A DNA stretch of 64,000 bases from the NCBI RefSeq assembly GCF_932294415.1, contig NC_065539.1, forward strand, positions 51,231,501 through 51,295,500, in the 5' to 3' direction. A program made the translations under genes and the position numbers. Under the pieces are notes generated by a model. It saw nothing but the letters and a program-made list of their open reading frames with translations, had not been told where the DNA came from and did no database searches. This DNA is from Quercus robur (Eukaryota; Streptophyta; Magnoliopsida; Fagales; Fagaceae). Positions 34,701-46,932 of the stretch are shown piece after piece. The first letter of the stretch is position 1, and each line of letters opens with the position of its first letter.

Positions 34701-36379
34701 TGTCCATCGGCCACAGCATATCACAAGGCCATAAGCTAAGTCCATAGTTCACACTTCTAACTTCATAGCTGGCCCCACAAGGCCACATACTAATTAATAA
34801 GTGATCACATTTAAAAAAAAAAATTGCAAACTCTTACTTTATTAATTACTATAAATTATCACACCAATTAATAATTTGATGTATATTATATCAACTCATT
34901 TGTATTATAGTGATACTAATTTATTGAAACATATAATAAATTAATTTTTATTTGTGCAAGTTTAGACTTCAAAGTTTAAAAAAACACTCACTTAAAATTT
35001 TTGTCTAAGGCCCCCAAAATTGTTGAGCCGGCACTCGGTTCATTTGTTGTCTAAATAAATCATACCCTAACTATGTTAAAGCCCATTATATCAATTTCTA
35101 TGTTTTCAACCATTCTTCCTACTCAATATTTTGTTTCCTTTGGGACAAATTAATTTTTCACAGGTCACTGGTGAGGGAGATGAAAAGTATCTGATTGCAA
35201 CATCTGAGCAACCATTGTGTTCTTATCACCAAGGTGAATGGATTAATCCCAAGCAATTACCCTTAAGGTAAGAAGAATGTATCTTTTTTTTTTTTTTATA
35301 GAAGAATATATCACTGCTGTCATGTTTCGCCCAATATTTTTAGTTATTGCTACTTCTTGATACACAATGTGGATTCACAGATATGCAGGATATTCATCTT
35401 GTTTCCGAAAAGAAGCTGGTTCACATGGTAAGGATACTCTAGGTATTTTCCGAGTTCATCAATTTGAGAAGGTGGAGCAGTTTTGCATTACCAGCCCAAA
35501 TGGTAATGAGTCTTGGAAAATGCATGAGGAAATGATCACAAATTCTGAGGATTTCTACCAGGAGGTATGTCAAAAACTTGCAAAAAAAGTGCATTTATCT
35601 TGTTTGCTTGCTTTTTATAGTTACTGCAATACATAGCTCAACTCCTCATTGTAACTGACATGAAATGCTCTTTTGGAAACATAATCACCATCATGATGCC
35701 TCTAATTCAAAAAGTGTTTGTGCCTCATCAGTTGTTGCAACGGGCAGCTAGAATATTACAGTTGTGAAGAATAGCATTCTCTTAATCTGTTATTGTTCAT
35801 TTATTCTTCTAGTGAATGAAGCAACATTCCTTTCCAGAAAGAAGAAAGAAAAATAATTTACATACTCTTTGTTTGCAGCTAAAGATCCCCTATCAAACTG
35901 TTGCAGTGGTTTCCGGTGCATTAAATAATGCAGCCGCAAAGAAGTATGATTTAGAAGGGTGGTTTCCTGCATCCAAAAGATATAGAGAACTTGTGTCCTG
36001 TTCGAACTGCACTGACTACCAGTCCAGGAGACTAGAAATTCGTTATGGGTTGAACAAGGTAGGTCCTGATTACTTAACACTGTTTTATTCTCATTAAATA
36101 TAAATTTTAGATCAACTTGCTGCTTGTTTTTATTAATAATTTGTGCTTTGAATGAATGTTCTACTGTTGTATAGTATTTTTTAGCTTATTGTGTCAATCG
36201 AATTTTGGTCACAGAATGATGAACAGGCAAAGCAATATGTTCACATGTTGAACTCTACCCTCGTAGCAACCGAGAGGACCATTTGTTGCATCCTTGAAAA
36301 TTACCAGAAGGAAGATGGTGTTGAGATCCCAGAAGCTTTACTACCCTATATGGATGGTGTCACTTTCCTTCCTTTCTGA
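31743..36379 (+). CDS. SerRS: Seryl-tRNA synthetase, cytosolic type
   Basis: Nine exons: 31743-31881, 32018-32088, 32730-32891, 32974-33079, 33735-33928, 35164-35267, 35381-35564, 35879-36058 and 36215-36379. They join in frame to 434 residues. The enzyme charges tRNA-Ser (and tRNA-Sec where present) with serine. The N-terminal part ([10 protein letters not shown]..., residues 1-110) forms the tRNA-binding coiled coil. The class II core follows: motif 1 ([17 protein letters not shown]), the serine-site [12 protein letters not shown], motif 2 ([28 protein letters not shown]), [18 protein letters not shown], and motif 3 ([19 protein letters not shown]). The protein stops directly after TFLPF. 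Plant cytosolic homologues usually carry about 16 more lysine-rich residues. A few substitutions ([15 protein letters not shown]) suggest a mildly diverged paralogue or allele. A hAT element lies in intron 5 (33929-35163). Confidence 0.95.
34430..35036. mobile_element. hAT-type non-autonomous element in intron 5 of the synthetase gene, 607 bp
   Basis: A perfect 8-bp duplication GGTTCATT flanks it (34422-34429 and 35037-35044). The ends CAGGGATGGCTGAACC and TTGTTGAGCCGGCACTC are imperfect mirrors of the hAT consensus CAGGGCCGGCTCAA. Just inside, AAGGCCCCC appears on the left and right. The interior is AT-rich with an (AT)n run at 34512-34530, and no transposase is readable. The insertion does not touch splice sites; the acceptor of exon 6 lies 127 bp beyond it. 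Confidence 0.83.
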
Positions 36380-37875
36380 GAGCAGCACTACCCCTGCAGC
36401 TTGAGGGAGGATGTTATGAGCCTCGTAATGCATACAACAATAACAATGTAGGACAAAATATGGGGTTTAAGTTTTATTGTTTATGAATTTTGTATTTTTA
36501 TGTAATTTTTGTTATTTCAACTTTTAGGGTTTTGTTTCCTTAATTTTAGGTGTTTTTAAGGCTTTCATAATCAAATTAGAGTCCTGTTAATATTATAGTA
36601 GGACATCAATTAAGATTCGTTTAGTTTTGACTTGCAAAATAAGTTTTCCTACAAGATTTATTACGAATTTAACAATTTATATTCAATAAATTTGAGGCTT
36701 TATTATTTATGGTGAATTTCAATGTTCTCCTTGTGGTTTCAAAGAACCCCTCACGAACTTAAGGGTTTCGTTAAGCTAGAACAAGATCTAGCCTCACTCA
36801 CATTTCTGTTTTGCTCTCAATTGATATAAGAGCTTTTCAATATCTTGATATCTAGTCTATTGCGTTTCCATTTTGCGTCAAACAATCAAGCCTTAGTCCC
36901 AAAAATTTTTGAGATTGAATAGGATTGATCATGTCTTAGACTAGTAATTTATATTTGTGAAAAATATCTTAAAAGTTAAAACTGTTTTGATTTGTTAGTT
37001 TGGGTATATAAATATGAGTCAAACAAGCCTAAGTTGTCTGTGTATGTGTGCAGCCTCCCTGTGAAATGTATGTGTAATGTGTATGTAAAGAAAGTGTGTA
37101 TCCAAGAGTAGCTATCTTAGTGAGGTTAATATGTGAAATACTTGAATCATTCTTGTGCATTGTATAACAGTATATTATAATCAAAGTGAATGCTTTATTT
37201 TGTAAATTGTACTCAAAGTGAATCATTAACTTATTTTTCTTTCTAAGCAATCAAAACTGAACAATATCCTACATGCGTTGCTAAGAAAAGCTTTCCACCC
37301 TAAACTAGAAACTGAAACACAGTAAGAATATTGGTAAGCATTGGCTATGATTCCACATTATGCAAACCCTGCTAATATTCTCCCATCAATGCCCCAAGCT
37401 TTAGAGATTTCTGTGCTTCCTTCTGAACAATCCATTGAAAATGCAAAAGTTAATCATCCTGAATTTCTATTCCTCTCATCCCAACCATATACACACATTT
37501 CACAAAAGCAGTTTAACTCCCAAGAAAATGCCAAAAATAAAGAATAAAAAACCTTATATCAAGTTGAGAAATATCCCCATATAATCATAATCATATGTGA
37601 TAGCTAAGGAAATTGTATGAATATTTTATTTCGATTAAGACAGACATCAAACGTGATAATATTTATTGAATAATTATTAGACGAGGAAAAGAAGATTCCC
37701 TTGTTCTGCAAATTTGTATTCTTCTTTTGAGATACACAACCTGGTCCCTCCCGTACACAAATGTTTATTGGATGCTGCTGCATAATTTCTCCTCCACGGT
37801 GGACAAATCCTATGGAGCCTCTTCATTAATGAGGTTTCCAAGCTTATAGCTCTCACTCTCACTCTCATCACTAAT
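36380..37875. other. Convergent intergenic region between the synthetase and carrier genes
   Basis: The two genes end facing each other, 1.5 kb apart. The stretch contains AT-rich trailer sequence, a decayed Au-SINE-like word (AATCAAGCCTTAGTCCCAAA at 36885) and a GTGTATGTGTG-rich patch at 37038-37100. No further gene is recognised. Confidence 0.45.
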
Positions 37876-40800
37876 TCATGTGCCTTTTAGTTTGGGGCGG
37901 GTGACAAACAGATACTTTCTCAGCGCAAGCATTAGGACCCATGTTGTCTTTGTAATCTTCTCCTTTATCATCAAATGCAATGCTGAGCTTATCACAGTCT
38001 TCAGTATTTGGGCCTGTAATCCTTTGAAGAAACCCAGTAGGCCCTCTCTTTTCCAAATGGCGTAGACTGCACCTGAAACTGTCTTCTGTGCTTTTTGTCC
38101 GGCTTCTTGGTTCCCATCTTCATCTGACTCCGCAGCCTGAATCATGACTTTACACCTGTTGACAATGAACTAAAATCTTTTAATGAAGTTGTGAAGAGGC
38201 CTATGAATAAGGGCAATGCAACTTTTTTCAGATATCTGCATGTTTTGATGGAAAACTTGCAGAAAAGATGAGTTTGTGAATTAAACCAGGTGATGCACAA
38301 GGAGGAATGATTGAATTGACCACCCACCTGATAGCTGGGTAAGTCAAGCAGGTAGCAACACACTTCGAAACTGCACCCAACACGAAAGCATTAAAAGCAG
38401 AAAGAGCTTTTGGGGATAACTCTGTAGGTGCTTTTTTGCTCAGCTTCCCCTTCAATAGCCTCTCTTTTAGCTGATCAAAAACGGTGTACTGTACAAAACA
38501 TGTTCTAGTTTTAGCTTTATTTGTCTTCACAATTTTTTTTTTCAATTCTAAAAAGTAGCTGAATTTGTCTTTTCTTGCAGCTTGAATCTACTATTTTAAG
38601 CAATCACACAGAAAGGGAAAGTGAAAATTCCATGTTGTAAAAAGACCATAAATAGGAGTCACCATCTTCAATTGAACATGTGGCTATGGCTACAATGAGG
38701 TGTCATTGTCCACTCCAAATTTTCAGAAAAAAATAATAATAATAATAAAATTCATATTTGTCTAAACGTAACCTCAAGAAGCTGAAATGGAACTAGTGAA
38801 ATCAAACCTACTTTCTACCCAAAAAAAAAAAAAGGGAATCAAACCTACTCTATATGTGAGACATACATACAACCTGTGTACTGAACTGCAAACTCGTGTA
38901 CCTGGATAGATGGGTTTGCTGTCAAAAGAAGAGATATGCCTAGACCATCAAATGCCTCATTCCAAGTACCTTCTGAGAGGCTCTTCCAAAGTCCTTTTGA
39001 TTTCCCAAACTCACTTGTCTGCATCCTTGAGGATGCTGTATCCAAGGGCTGTAAGGTGAAATCAGAGATTAGAACATCTAAACATTGAGGATTGAAACTA
39101 CAAAGTGGTCTATTTTGTCATTAACAGCATTTTCTTTTTCTTAAATTTGGTTAAGCGATCACAAATTGGACTATTTTCTTATTAACAGCATATGAAAGTG
39201 GTCATTGTAATTGAATATGTAAAATCACCTTTAGGATTTCAGGGTATGGCATACTTTCAAATTCTTACTATCAATATTGTCATGCCTCTTTCTTATAGTG
39301 ACTTTTTCTGCAAGTCCTTTTCTTGATACTCCCCTAGACAGTACATTCAACCACTGAATATTAAAGAAAATAAAAAATATATATTTTAATAATGTTTAAA
39401 TGGCACCGCATGAATAGAGCACCGACATTTTTTTTTATTAACTAAAAAACATTCATTAGAAGAAAAGCGCAAAGGTGCGTAACCCTAGAACATAGGATGC
39501 ATACAAAAGGAGAAGCCCAAAACAAGAACTAAACAAATATTAACAGAAGCTCAAAGAATCCATGAACTCTAGGAAATCCATGGCAGAGAAAGTGTGAGAA
39601 GTAGAAGTCCAGATGTATAGAGTCCTCCAAAATAAAAACTTCAACTTTAGCGTGTGTAACTCTTTCCCCTCAAAGCAACAGACATTTCTTTGTCTTCACA
39701 AGCAACACATCAAGCACAAAAGAACAGGTTTCAAAATCTAGCTTTTGTCTCTCTTGCCAAAGCGACCTTTCCAACTATACAACAAATCCAACATAGAATA
39801 AGCATTACCCAATAAACACCAAATAGACAGAAAACCAATGCCTATAACTCCCAAGACACTGCACAACAACATAGGAAAAGGTGAGACACACTCTATCTAT
39901 GGCTCTTACACAAAATATCAATCCATAATAATCACAACTCGCTTCCTTAGCAATATCTTATCCAACATCACACACCACAAGAAAAATGCCACACTAAGCA
40001 GTACGCAAACTTTCCAACTCTACCACGGGAAAGAATTCCCTCTTCTCAACACCATGTAATAATAGCTCTTCACTTGAAAGCGCCAGGATGTCAAAGGGAT
40101 CCATTCCATTTGATCCACCTCCCCACAATTAATCTTCGTGGCATATATGTCATGCAATAGAATAGAGCCCCAACATGCACATCATCATTTATCTACAAGG
40201 GCATTAATCTAACCCCTTTTGACAGCTCAAGCACCATGTAATTTGTAAGAACCCAAGACAGACAACATCAAGAAAACAGAACAAAAAAAATGTTCCCTTA
40301 ACAAGAAAAACTTGTCAATGTATAACTCACCTGTGTGACTATGACTGTACAAGCCCCGGCGGCAGCAGCAACAATCAAGTTTGCTCTTGTTCCTATGGTT
40401 TTGTTTCCACTTTTCTCCAAGTACAGCCTTTTGGAGAAGCTGTATCCATAGAAGTAGACAAACTGTGAAATAAAGGACTGAAGGTTCTTTGTCCCAAGGC
40501 CCTGGTACAATGAGAGCACCTGACGGGTAGAAATTGCTTCCCATAAAACATCAGAAATATTCCTGCACAAGCCAGAGCACTTAAAATCTGCATCACATAA
40601 GGCAGTATTTTTTTTTTTTTAGTCATAACCGATTAGCCATAGAACAAGGGTCACTGATTACACTGTTGAAAAAATCAAATTGAGAAGGCGGTAATTCATA
40701 TATGAAGCATTGCATGAAGAATTCATTGTAAAAACAACTACGCAGAGTCAGCTATCCTTCTTTTCTATTGATTAAAAACTGAAGCTACTTTAGATGATGA

Positions 40801-42181
40801 GTGCAATCGATTCTATTAATGCAATTGTCCATGATTGATATCGAATATGTTTATCCCAATATAAAATTGTGGGAGATAATCAGCACTAAAAAAAGGACTG
40901 AAAAGGAAAACATCAAATATTGCCGAATAATCATGTAAAAGAACTCAAAGCATCATATATTTCATTCTAAATATACTTAGATTAGCTTTTGCTAAGCAAA
41001 GGAGGAGATGAATGGATAGGGATTATAGTTTTTAGTCCCAACCCTCCACAAAAGGAGTACTTTAACCTAGCTTAGGGACTAATAAGCAAACACCCTACTC
41101 ATTACTTATTGTTTCATACAATAACAACCCTTTCGTTTACTGGATACAATAAGGTTCTATTAGATTGTTAAGAGAGGAAATTAGTGGATTACAGAAATCT
41201 TCCAATAAATCAATCTAATTTGAAATTGATTAAAGATTCCAAATTTAATTTTCTCCTATCTACTGCAACTTAATACAGAAGTATGCAATGCCGTGGACTT
41301 CTTCAACCCACCAAACCCCTCCCACCCTCTCTCCTTAACCCTCCCATAAATATATACTTAATTAATTAAAGAGAGATTATAATTACAGTTCTGACGATAA
41401 GAAACAAACGAAATCCTCAGTCCTTCTCATTAAAATGTATCAATAACTCTGAAGTTACAACATACTATTCTCTAAACCCAAGATAATCCCACTCCAAAAA
41501 CTACAACAACATTGATAGTAGGAAGCATATTGATCAGGGTAACACTAAAATTTTTTTGATAAATTAAAAAAAAAAAAAAAATTCATTACTTTTCAAAGCA
41601 TCATCAATCCAAATTAGATTAGTTCTCTTCGATTTCTCAACAATAACTCATGGTGATCACTGCAGTGCAATAACATCTGTGCTCTCCCAATTCGAATCTT
41701 ATCTAGATTTAGTCAACATAATCACCATGTCCTATAAATGTTTTAACCATAGTCTTACAACATCATATCTTATGAATACAAAGTTTTAACTTTTAAACCC
41801 CTCTTGAGAAATTAGCAATCAAACCGTGCTTGCAGTATCCCATCTTATGAATATAAACAGATATTAATGAACAAAGTTCTAAACTTTGACAGCTAAGAAT
41901 TTTGAAACTCAACACCCCTCCTGACGTTTCATCCGAAAACCCAGTTTCAAATCCAACTCATTAAGTAAAAAAAATCTAAACTTTGACAAAGATATATATG
42001 TGGGGCCCAGAGGTTAACAAGAAGGGAAAAAGTTTAACCTGTACTTTTGCTGATGTTGAGTTCGAACTTCAGCTTGATATTTGGTCTTACAGGTATCAAG
42101 AGGGTACAAGATGGTGGTGCTAACAAGAGCTCCAATGGCCCCTGAAGTGGCCTCTGACAAAGATTCGAGGTCAATGCCCAT
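37876..42181 (-). CDS. PNC: Peroxisomal adenine nucleotide carrier (mitochondrial carrier family)
   Basis: Five exons on the minus strand: 42181-42039, 40562-40331, 39048-38902, 38488-38328 and 38155-37876. They join in frame to 320 residues, close to the 322 of Arabidopsis PNC1. The protein exchanges ATP for ADP/AMP across the peroxisomal membrane and so feeds acyl-CoA activation during fatty-acid beta-oxidation. It begins [20 protein letters not shown]. The three carrier repeats carry [19 protein letters not shown] and the degenerate third signature [49 protein letters not shown] and [19 protein letters not shown] are typical of the PNC subfamily. The C-terminus is [17 protein letters not shown]1 and PNC2 cannot be told apart here. 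Intron 1 is 1476 bp. Intron 2 (1282 bp) contains an antisense-to-window, sense-to-gene LINE fragment. It shares a 2.3-kb upstream region with the divergent kinase gene. Confidence 0.95.
39427..40246 (-). pseudogene. LINE (L1-type) 3' fragment with decayed RT zinc-binding domain
   Basis: On the minus strand, pieces in several frames recall the C-terminal zf-RVT region of plant LINE ORF2 proteins: [25 protein letters not shown], a CKSH stretch, [38 protein letters not shown] and [12 protein letters not shown]. Stops and frameshifts are frequent. A short 3' trailer ends in (A)9, seen as the T run at 39428-39436 on the plus strand. The fragment is 5'-truncated, as is usual for LINE insertions, and sits inside intron 2 of the carrier gene in the gene's own sense. 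AGCACC occurs near both ends, a weak hint of a target duplication. Confidence 0.72.
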
Positions 42182-44261
42182 TTTTAAAGACTTTATTCAA
42201 AGAAAAACGAATTGGGTGTCAGACAGATGAAAAGGAAAGGCTAGGAGATTGAGGATGCTGCTGAAGCATCCATGGATTTTGGAAATGGGTATTGCTTAAT
42301 TCAGTATGGTTGTTAAGACTTGAGAAGAAGAACAGTAATTATGGTCTAGAGAGAGAAGGTAGTGAACAAAGTGATACGGTGGCATACGGAACAGGTTTGT
42401 TTCACTTTCATACAGTTGGGTGTGTTATTGGGATTCGGAAACTTTAACGTATGGGCCTCCTCTCGGTGGCTCCCTCACCTCACTTGACTTACTGACATTG
42501 TCTGTAGTACTATTTTTAAAGGTTTTACTAATGTGCCGAAACCATTTTAAAAAACTTTTTTTTATTATTTTATTTTTTTTATATAAGATAAAATTTTTAT
42601 TCTAATCTAATCTAAGTGTATATATGTGAAACTCTTTCTTCCTTCTTACAAACTTGAATCTCGACCCTTCACTCCAAATTTAAATAGAAAATAAAAATTA
42701 TATATATATATTTTTTTTTTGAGTTTTGAAAAAAAAAATGCTTCTGCTTATATTAATAATAGAATATTATAAATTTTTATAATATTTTATTTAACAAAGT
42801 TTAATCTTGATCAATAAAAACATAACTCATAAATTCATAATTAAAATGCAAAGTTTATGATAAATCTTTCCTCACCCGGTTGAAAAAAGAAAATGAAAAA
42901 TGAAAAATGAAAATCATTTTGAATGTTTTAAAAAGACACTTTAATTGAAAATTCAAAACAATGAATTTTAATTATGAAATGGAGAATAACTTTGAAGACT
43001 TTTTTTTTTGAGAAAGAATAACTTTGAAGACTTGTTAAGCAAAAAGCACAATATTTTTATTATCAATTTAACAAAGTTTGGTTGTTAATAGGAGAAAGTG
43101 TTCCCCCAAGTTTGGGGTGGAATGTCATTTGCTTAATCTTAAGAGAATAAACTGTAATTACCATTTTTTTTCATTCTATTACAATATCAAATTTTTATAT
43201 TTTTTTAATATAAAATTTAATAATTATGATTATTATTAATAAAGATTTATTATAATTGTGTTTATGTGAAACTATATATTCAAACATTATACATTTGTTA
43301 TGATTGTATTTGTACAAAGAATTATATATTGTACTTTAATATTATAATAACTTTGATAAAAGATAAGAAGTTTTTTTTTTTTTTTGGATGGATAAGAAGT
43401 TTTATTTTATTTTATTATATATATATATATATAGTAAATATATGGTATGCAATTTTTGTATATTCATTAATTTTTTTTAAATCAATTCTAAATATTAAGC
43501 AAATATTTATATATACATGTGTGTGCGTGCACTCATGCGCGTACATATAGGTCTTGACTGTTGTTTTTATATAATAACTTATCCCCTTTCGGGCAAAATT
43601 TCTTAGCTACCTCCCTGATAGGAATAAGACTTTTAAATAACATTACATATATTTCTACACATTTTTTTACCCACACGTATTTTCAAAAAACTAAAAATTA
43701 TTGTTTAAACATACGTCCCAAACGGCCTGGGGAAAAAGAAAAGAACAAGTTGCCCAAGTTATAGTGTGATGCATATTTGGATAAACACTACAACAAAAAT
43801 CCATTCTATCTAATGGTTTGCTGAATCTTCATATTTCAAGAAAAAAAAAATGAAGTCATGTATAACAAAAACAAACAAACAAAAACACTTCATTATTGTA
43901 GTGATTCTAAAAACACAGCATCATCGTCATTTGAAAAATATAAAAGAAACAAAAACTAATAGTCTATAGGAAAGAAACACAAACATCATCATCATAATCA
44001 TCATCATCATCATCATTTATTTATTTAATAATTAGCTAAATTACATTTTAACCCCATAACAAGTGAATGTTTCCAAATTAACCTCATACTTTTCAAAACG
44101 ATTTCAATTCAACCCTTCAGCAACGGTCCCTAAAACCATTGACAGAACAAAAAACGGCGTTATTTTAATTTAAAAATTCATTGAAAACGGTGTCGTTTCC
44201 ATCCCAGAACAAACACACCCATCATTTTTCTCTATTTATTTATTTTTTGAATTCACATCCC
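42182..44261. other. Divergent intergenic region (carrier gene / MAPKKK gene)
   Basis: Shared upstream region of two divergently transcribed genes. It holds AT-rich sequence, an (AT)n tract near 43414-43432, a decayed Harbinger-MITE end at 43690-43730, a (CATCAT)n run at 43985-44016, and words AAAACGGCGTT and AAACGGTGTCGTTT near 44150-44200 that look repeat-derived. No gene recognised. Confidence 0.45.
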
Positions 44262-44471
44262 TCTCTCTCTCTTTCCCTCCTTCAAACTCTCTCTCTCTCT
44301 CTAACTTTCTCTCTCTAAATCTCTCACAGTGACACAGAGAGAACCAAATGAACTTCACTGAACCCTAGCTTTCTCTCTCTTCCTCTCTCTCTCTCTCGCT
44401 CTTCGAGCAACAACAGCAAGAACTCCGCGTAGTCTCAGTGATCCTCGTCGAACCGAAACGGTTTGCCACAG
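44262..44471 (+). promoter_or_regulatory. CT-rich 5' leader of the MAPKKK gene
   Basis: About 210 bp immediately upstream of the start codon are dominated by CTCTCT runs and lack long AT stretches, the usual look of a plant 5' leader. A seven-codon upstream frame (44348-44368) lies inside it. The exact transcription start is not visible. Confidence 0.5.
44348..44368 (+). CDS. Short upstream open reading frame in the MAPKKK leader
   Basis: ATG AAC TTC ACT GAA CCC TAG encodes six residues (MNFTEP) and ends 103 nt before the kinase start codon. It is the only upstream ATG I found in the CT-rich leader. If the transcript begins upstream of 44348, it could lower translation of the main frame. Its use is inference. 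Confidence 0.35.
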   Translation: MNFTEP

Positions 44472-46901
44472 ATGCAGGGCATTTTGGGATCGGTTCGCCA
44501 GTCCTTGGTGTTCCGAACAGCTGGCGGCAGCGGCGGTGAAGACGGAGGAGTAGGAGGAAGCTTCGGCGGTTTCGTAGAGAAGATCGGCTCCAGCATTCGC
44601 AAATCTCGAATCGGACTGTTCTCCAAATCGCCGGTTCGCGCACTCCCTCCGGTTCCAAAATCCGATGACGCTCAGCCGATCCGGTGGCGCAGAGGCGAGT
44701 TGATTGGTTGCGGCGCTTTCGGTCGCGTTTATATGGGGATGAACCTCGACTCCGGCGAGCTACTCGCCGTCAAACAGGTATATATACTAGTGTGTGAGTG
44801 TGTTTCAGTGTTTGTTATTGAATTGAGAGGTTTATGGAATTGAAGTTGGAATTTTGAGTTTCTAAACTGTAATTACAGGTTTCGATTACGACGAATAGTG
44901 CTTCAAAGGAGAAAACACAAGTAAGGATCTCTTAGTTGTATCCATAGATTTAATTGCTAAGCTGGTTTTATGTTACAAAATTGTAGCTTTGTGAATAAAG
45001 TTGCAAACTTGGTTATAAAAGTAATACTTATTTGTGCTTTGCAATTCACTGATTTGTAAAAATCTTATATAAAAAATAGGCTCACATTAGGGAATTGGAG
45101 GAGGAAGTAAAGTTGCTGAAGAATCTTTCACATCCAAATATTGTTGTGAGTATGGTGTTGTGATTTTTTTTTTTTTTTGATGGAAGTGATGATGGGTTTC
45201 TTTTGTTTGTTTTCTTATTGTTTTTGGGTTTTATTTTGTTGTTCCTTATTAGAGATATTTGGGAACTGCTAGAGAGCATGACTCATTGAATATTCTGTTG
45301 GAATTTGTTCCGGGTGGATCTATATCATCACTCTTAGGGAAATTCGGATCCTTCCCCGAGTCTGTAAGTGATTCTTACCTTGTAACATTCGACGATTCTG
45401 GTATTTATTTTGCTTATGTTGTTAGGAAATCGTTTGCTATACAGGTTATAAGAATGTATACAAAACAATTGTTACTGGGTCTTGAATACCTTCACAAGAA
45501 TGGAATTATGCATAGGGACATCAAGGTATCTCCCGCTTTGCTTTGAAATATTTATACTGATTTGCAGCCTCTCTCTCTCTCTGTGACATGATATTTTCAT
45601 AATGGCCATTTATAGGGTGCAAACATTCTTGTTGATAATAAGGGATGCATTAAACTTGCGGACTTTGGTGCGTCCAAGCAAGTTGTTGAGTTGGTATGCC
45701 ATTGTATCCACCCTCCCAAATTAATCATTGACTTTTTTGACTGATTACTTCTATGAATATTACTGAAGATGTTGTATTACTATACAGGCTACTATAAATG
45801 GTGCCAAGTCGATGAAGGGTACTCCATATTGGATGGCTCCCGAAGTTATTCTTCAAACTGGGCATAGCTTGTAAGATCAAATATACAACTACTCAAATAT
45901 GAAAGCATTTATCTGTATTTTGTCATACAACATATAGATTGAAAATGTTTTTTCTTACAACCAATGCACTTACTTTAAAGGAAAAATGAGAAAACTTTTT
46001 GACCGCTGGAAATAGAAAAATAAGGTTTTTCTATTGGGGTACCTGATAGCTGTAACAAAGCAGGCACATTTCATTCATGATGATATGTTTAATTTTTAAG
46101 TGGCATTGAAAGTTTAGGAGATTTTTGAAACTGCCTTGTTTTGTTTGATTTATTTTTTTCATTCTCATTTTTTAGAAGTGTTTTGAGATTTAAAGTTTAT
46201 GTAGTATTAAATGTGAATGCTAGGATCTAAGAAGTATGATAAAATATTCTGACGACCTTGTTTTGAAGTCTAAACTTTATTTTGGACAAAGTATCAGTGT
46301 TCTAATGCAGTGTATTGCCATTCTTTTGTAAAATGTGGAAAAAAGATATTATATGGTTGCCTACTAATCAACTCTCTTAGACCCCATCCCCACCCAAACT
46401 CTGTAGAAGAGGGGGGAGTCTTTTGCACTGCGTATGAGCTTTTACCATGTAGAAGTGGGAGCCTTAAACAATGGGTACGAGTATGGCCTATTATGGCTGT
46501 ACTTCTTAATTCTGATATGTGGACTTCACTACTTACGAAATGCGTTTTTTTAGCTCTGCTGATATATGGAGTGTCGGGTGTACTGTAATTGAGATGGCTA
46601 CAGGAAAGCCTCCATGGAGCCAACAATATCAGGAGGTACACTTGACACTACTTACTAAACTTAATACTTCAGTTATGTGTGTATTTGACTGTAATATTCT
46701 GAAGTCATGTGTTTTCCAAGAATTTTGAAACTAAGAATCAATGTTTCTCTCAGGTTGCTGCTCTCTTCCATATTGGAACAACTAAATCTCATCCACCCAT
46801 CCCTGAGCATCTCTCTGCTGAGGCGAAGGATTTTCTTTTAAAATGTTTACAGAAGTACATTCATTGTTTCTGCTTTTCTAGCACCATTATGTTTCCAGCC
46901 C

Positions 46902-46932
<31 letters not shown>

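Noticed and set aside
45364-45444. Treating the 81-nt segment as normal kinase coding sequence
   Set aside because: The family sequence passes directly from GSFPES to VIRMYTKQ and the borders are GTAAGT and TATACAG. It is called an intron, with possible retention noted as a finding.
46899-46922. Poly-C run as part of a kinase exon
   Set aside because: It lies after the exon 9 donor (AGAA|GTACAT at 46854/46855), and the reading frame resumes correctly at 47061, so it is intronic.
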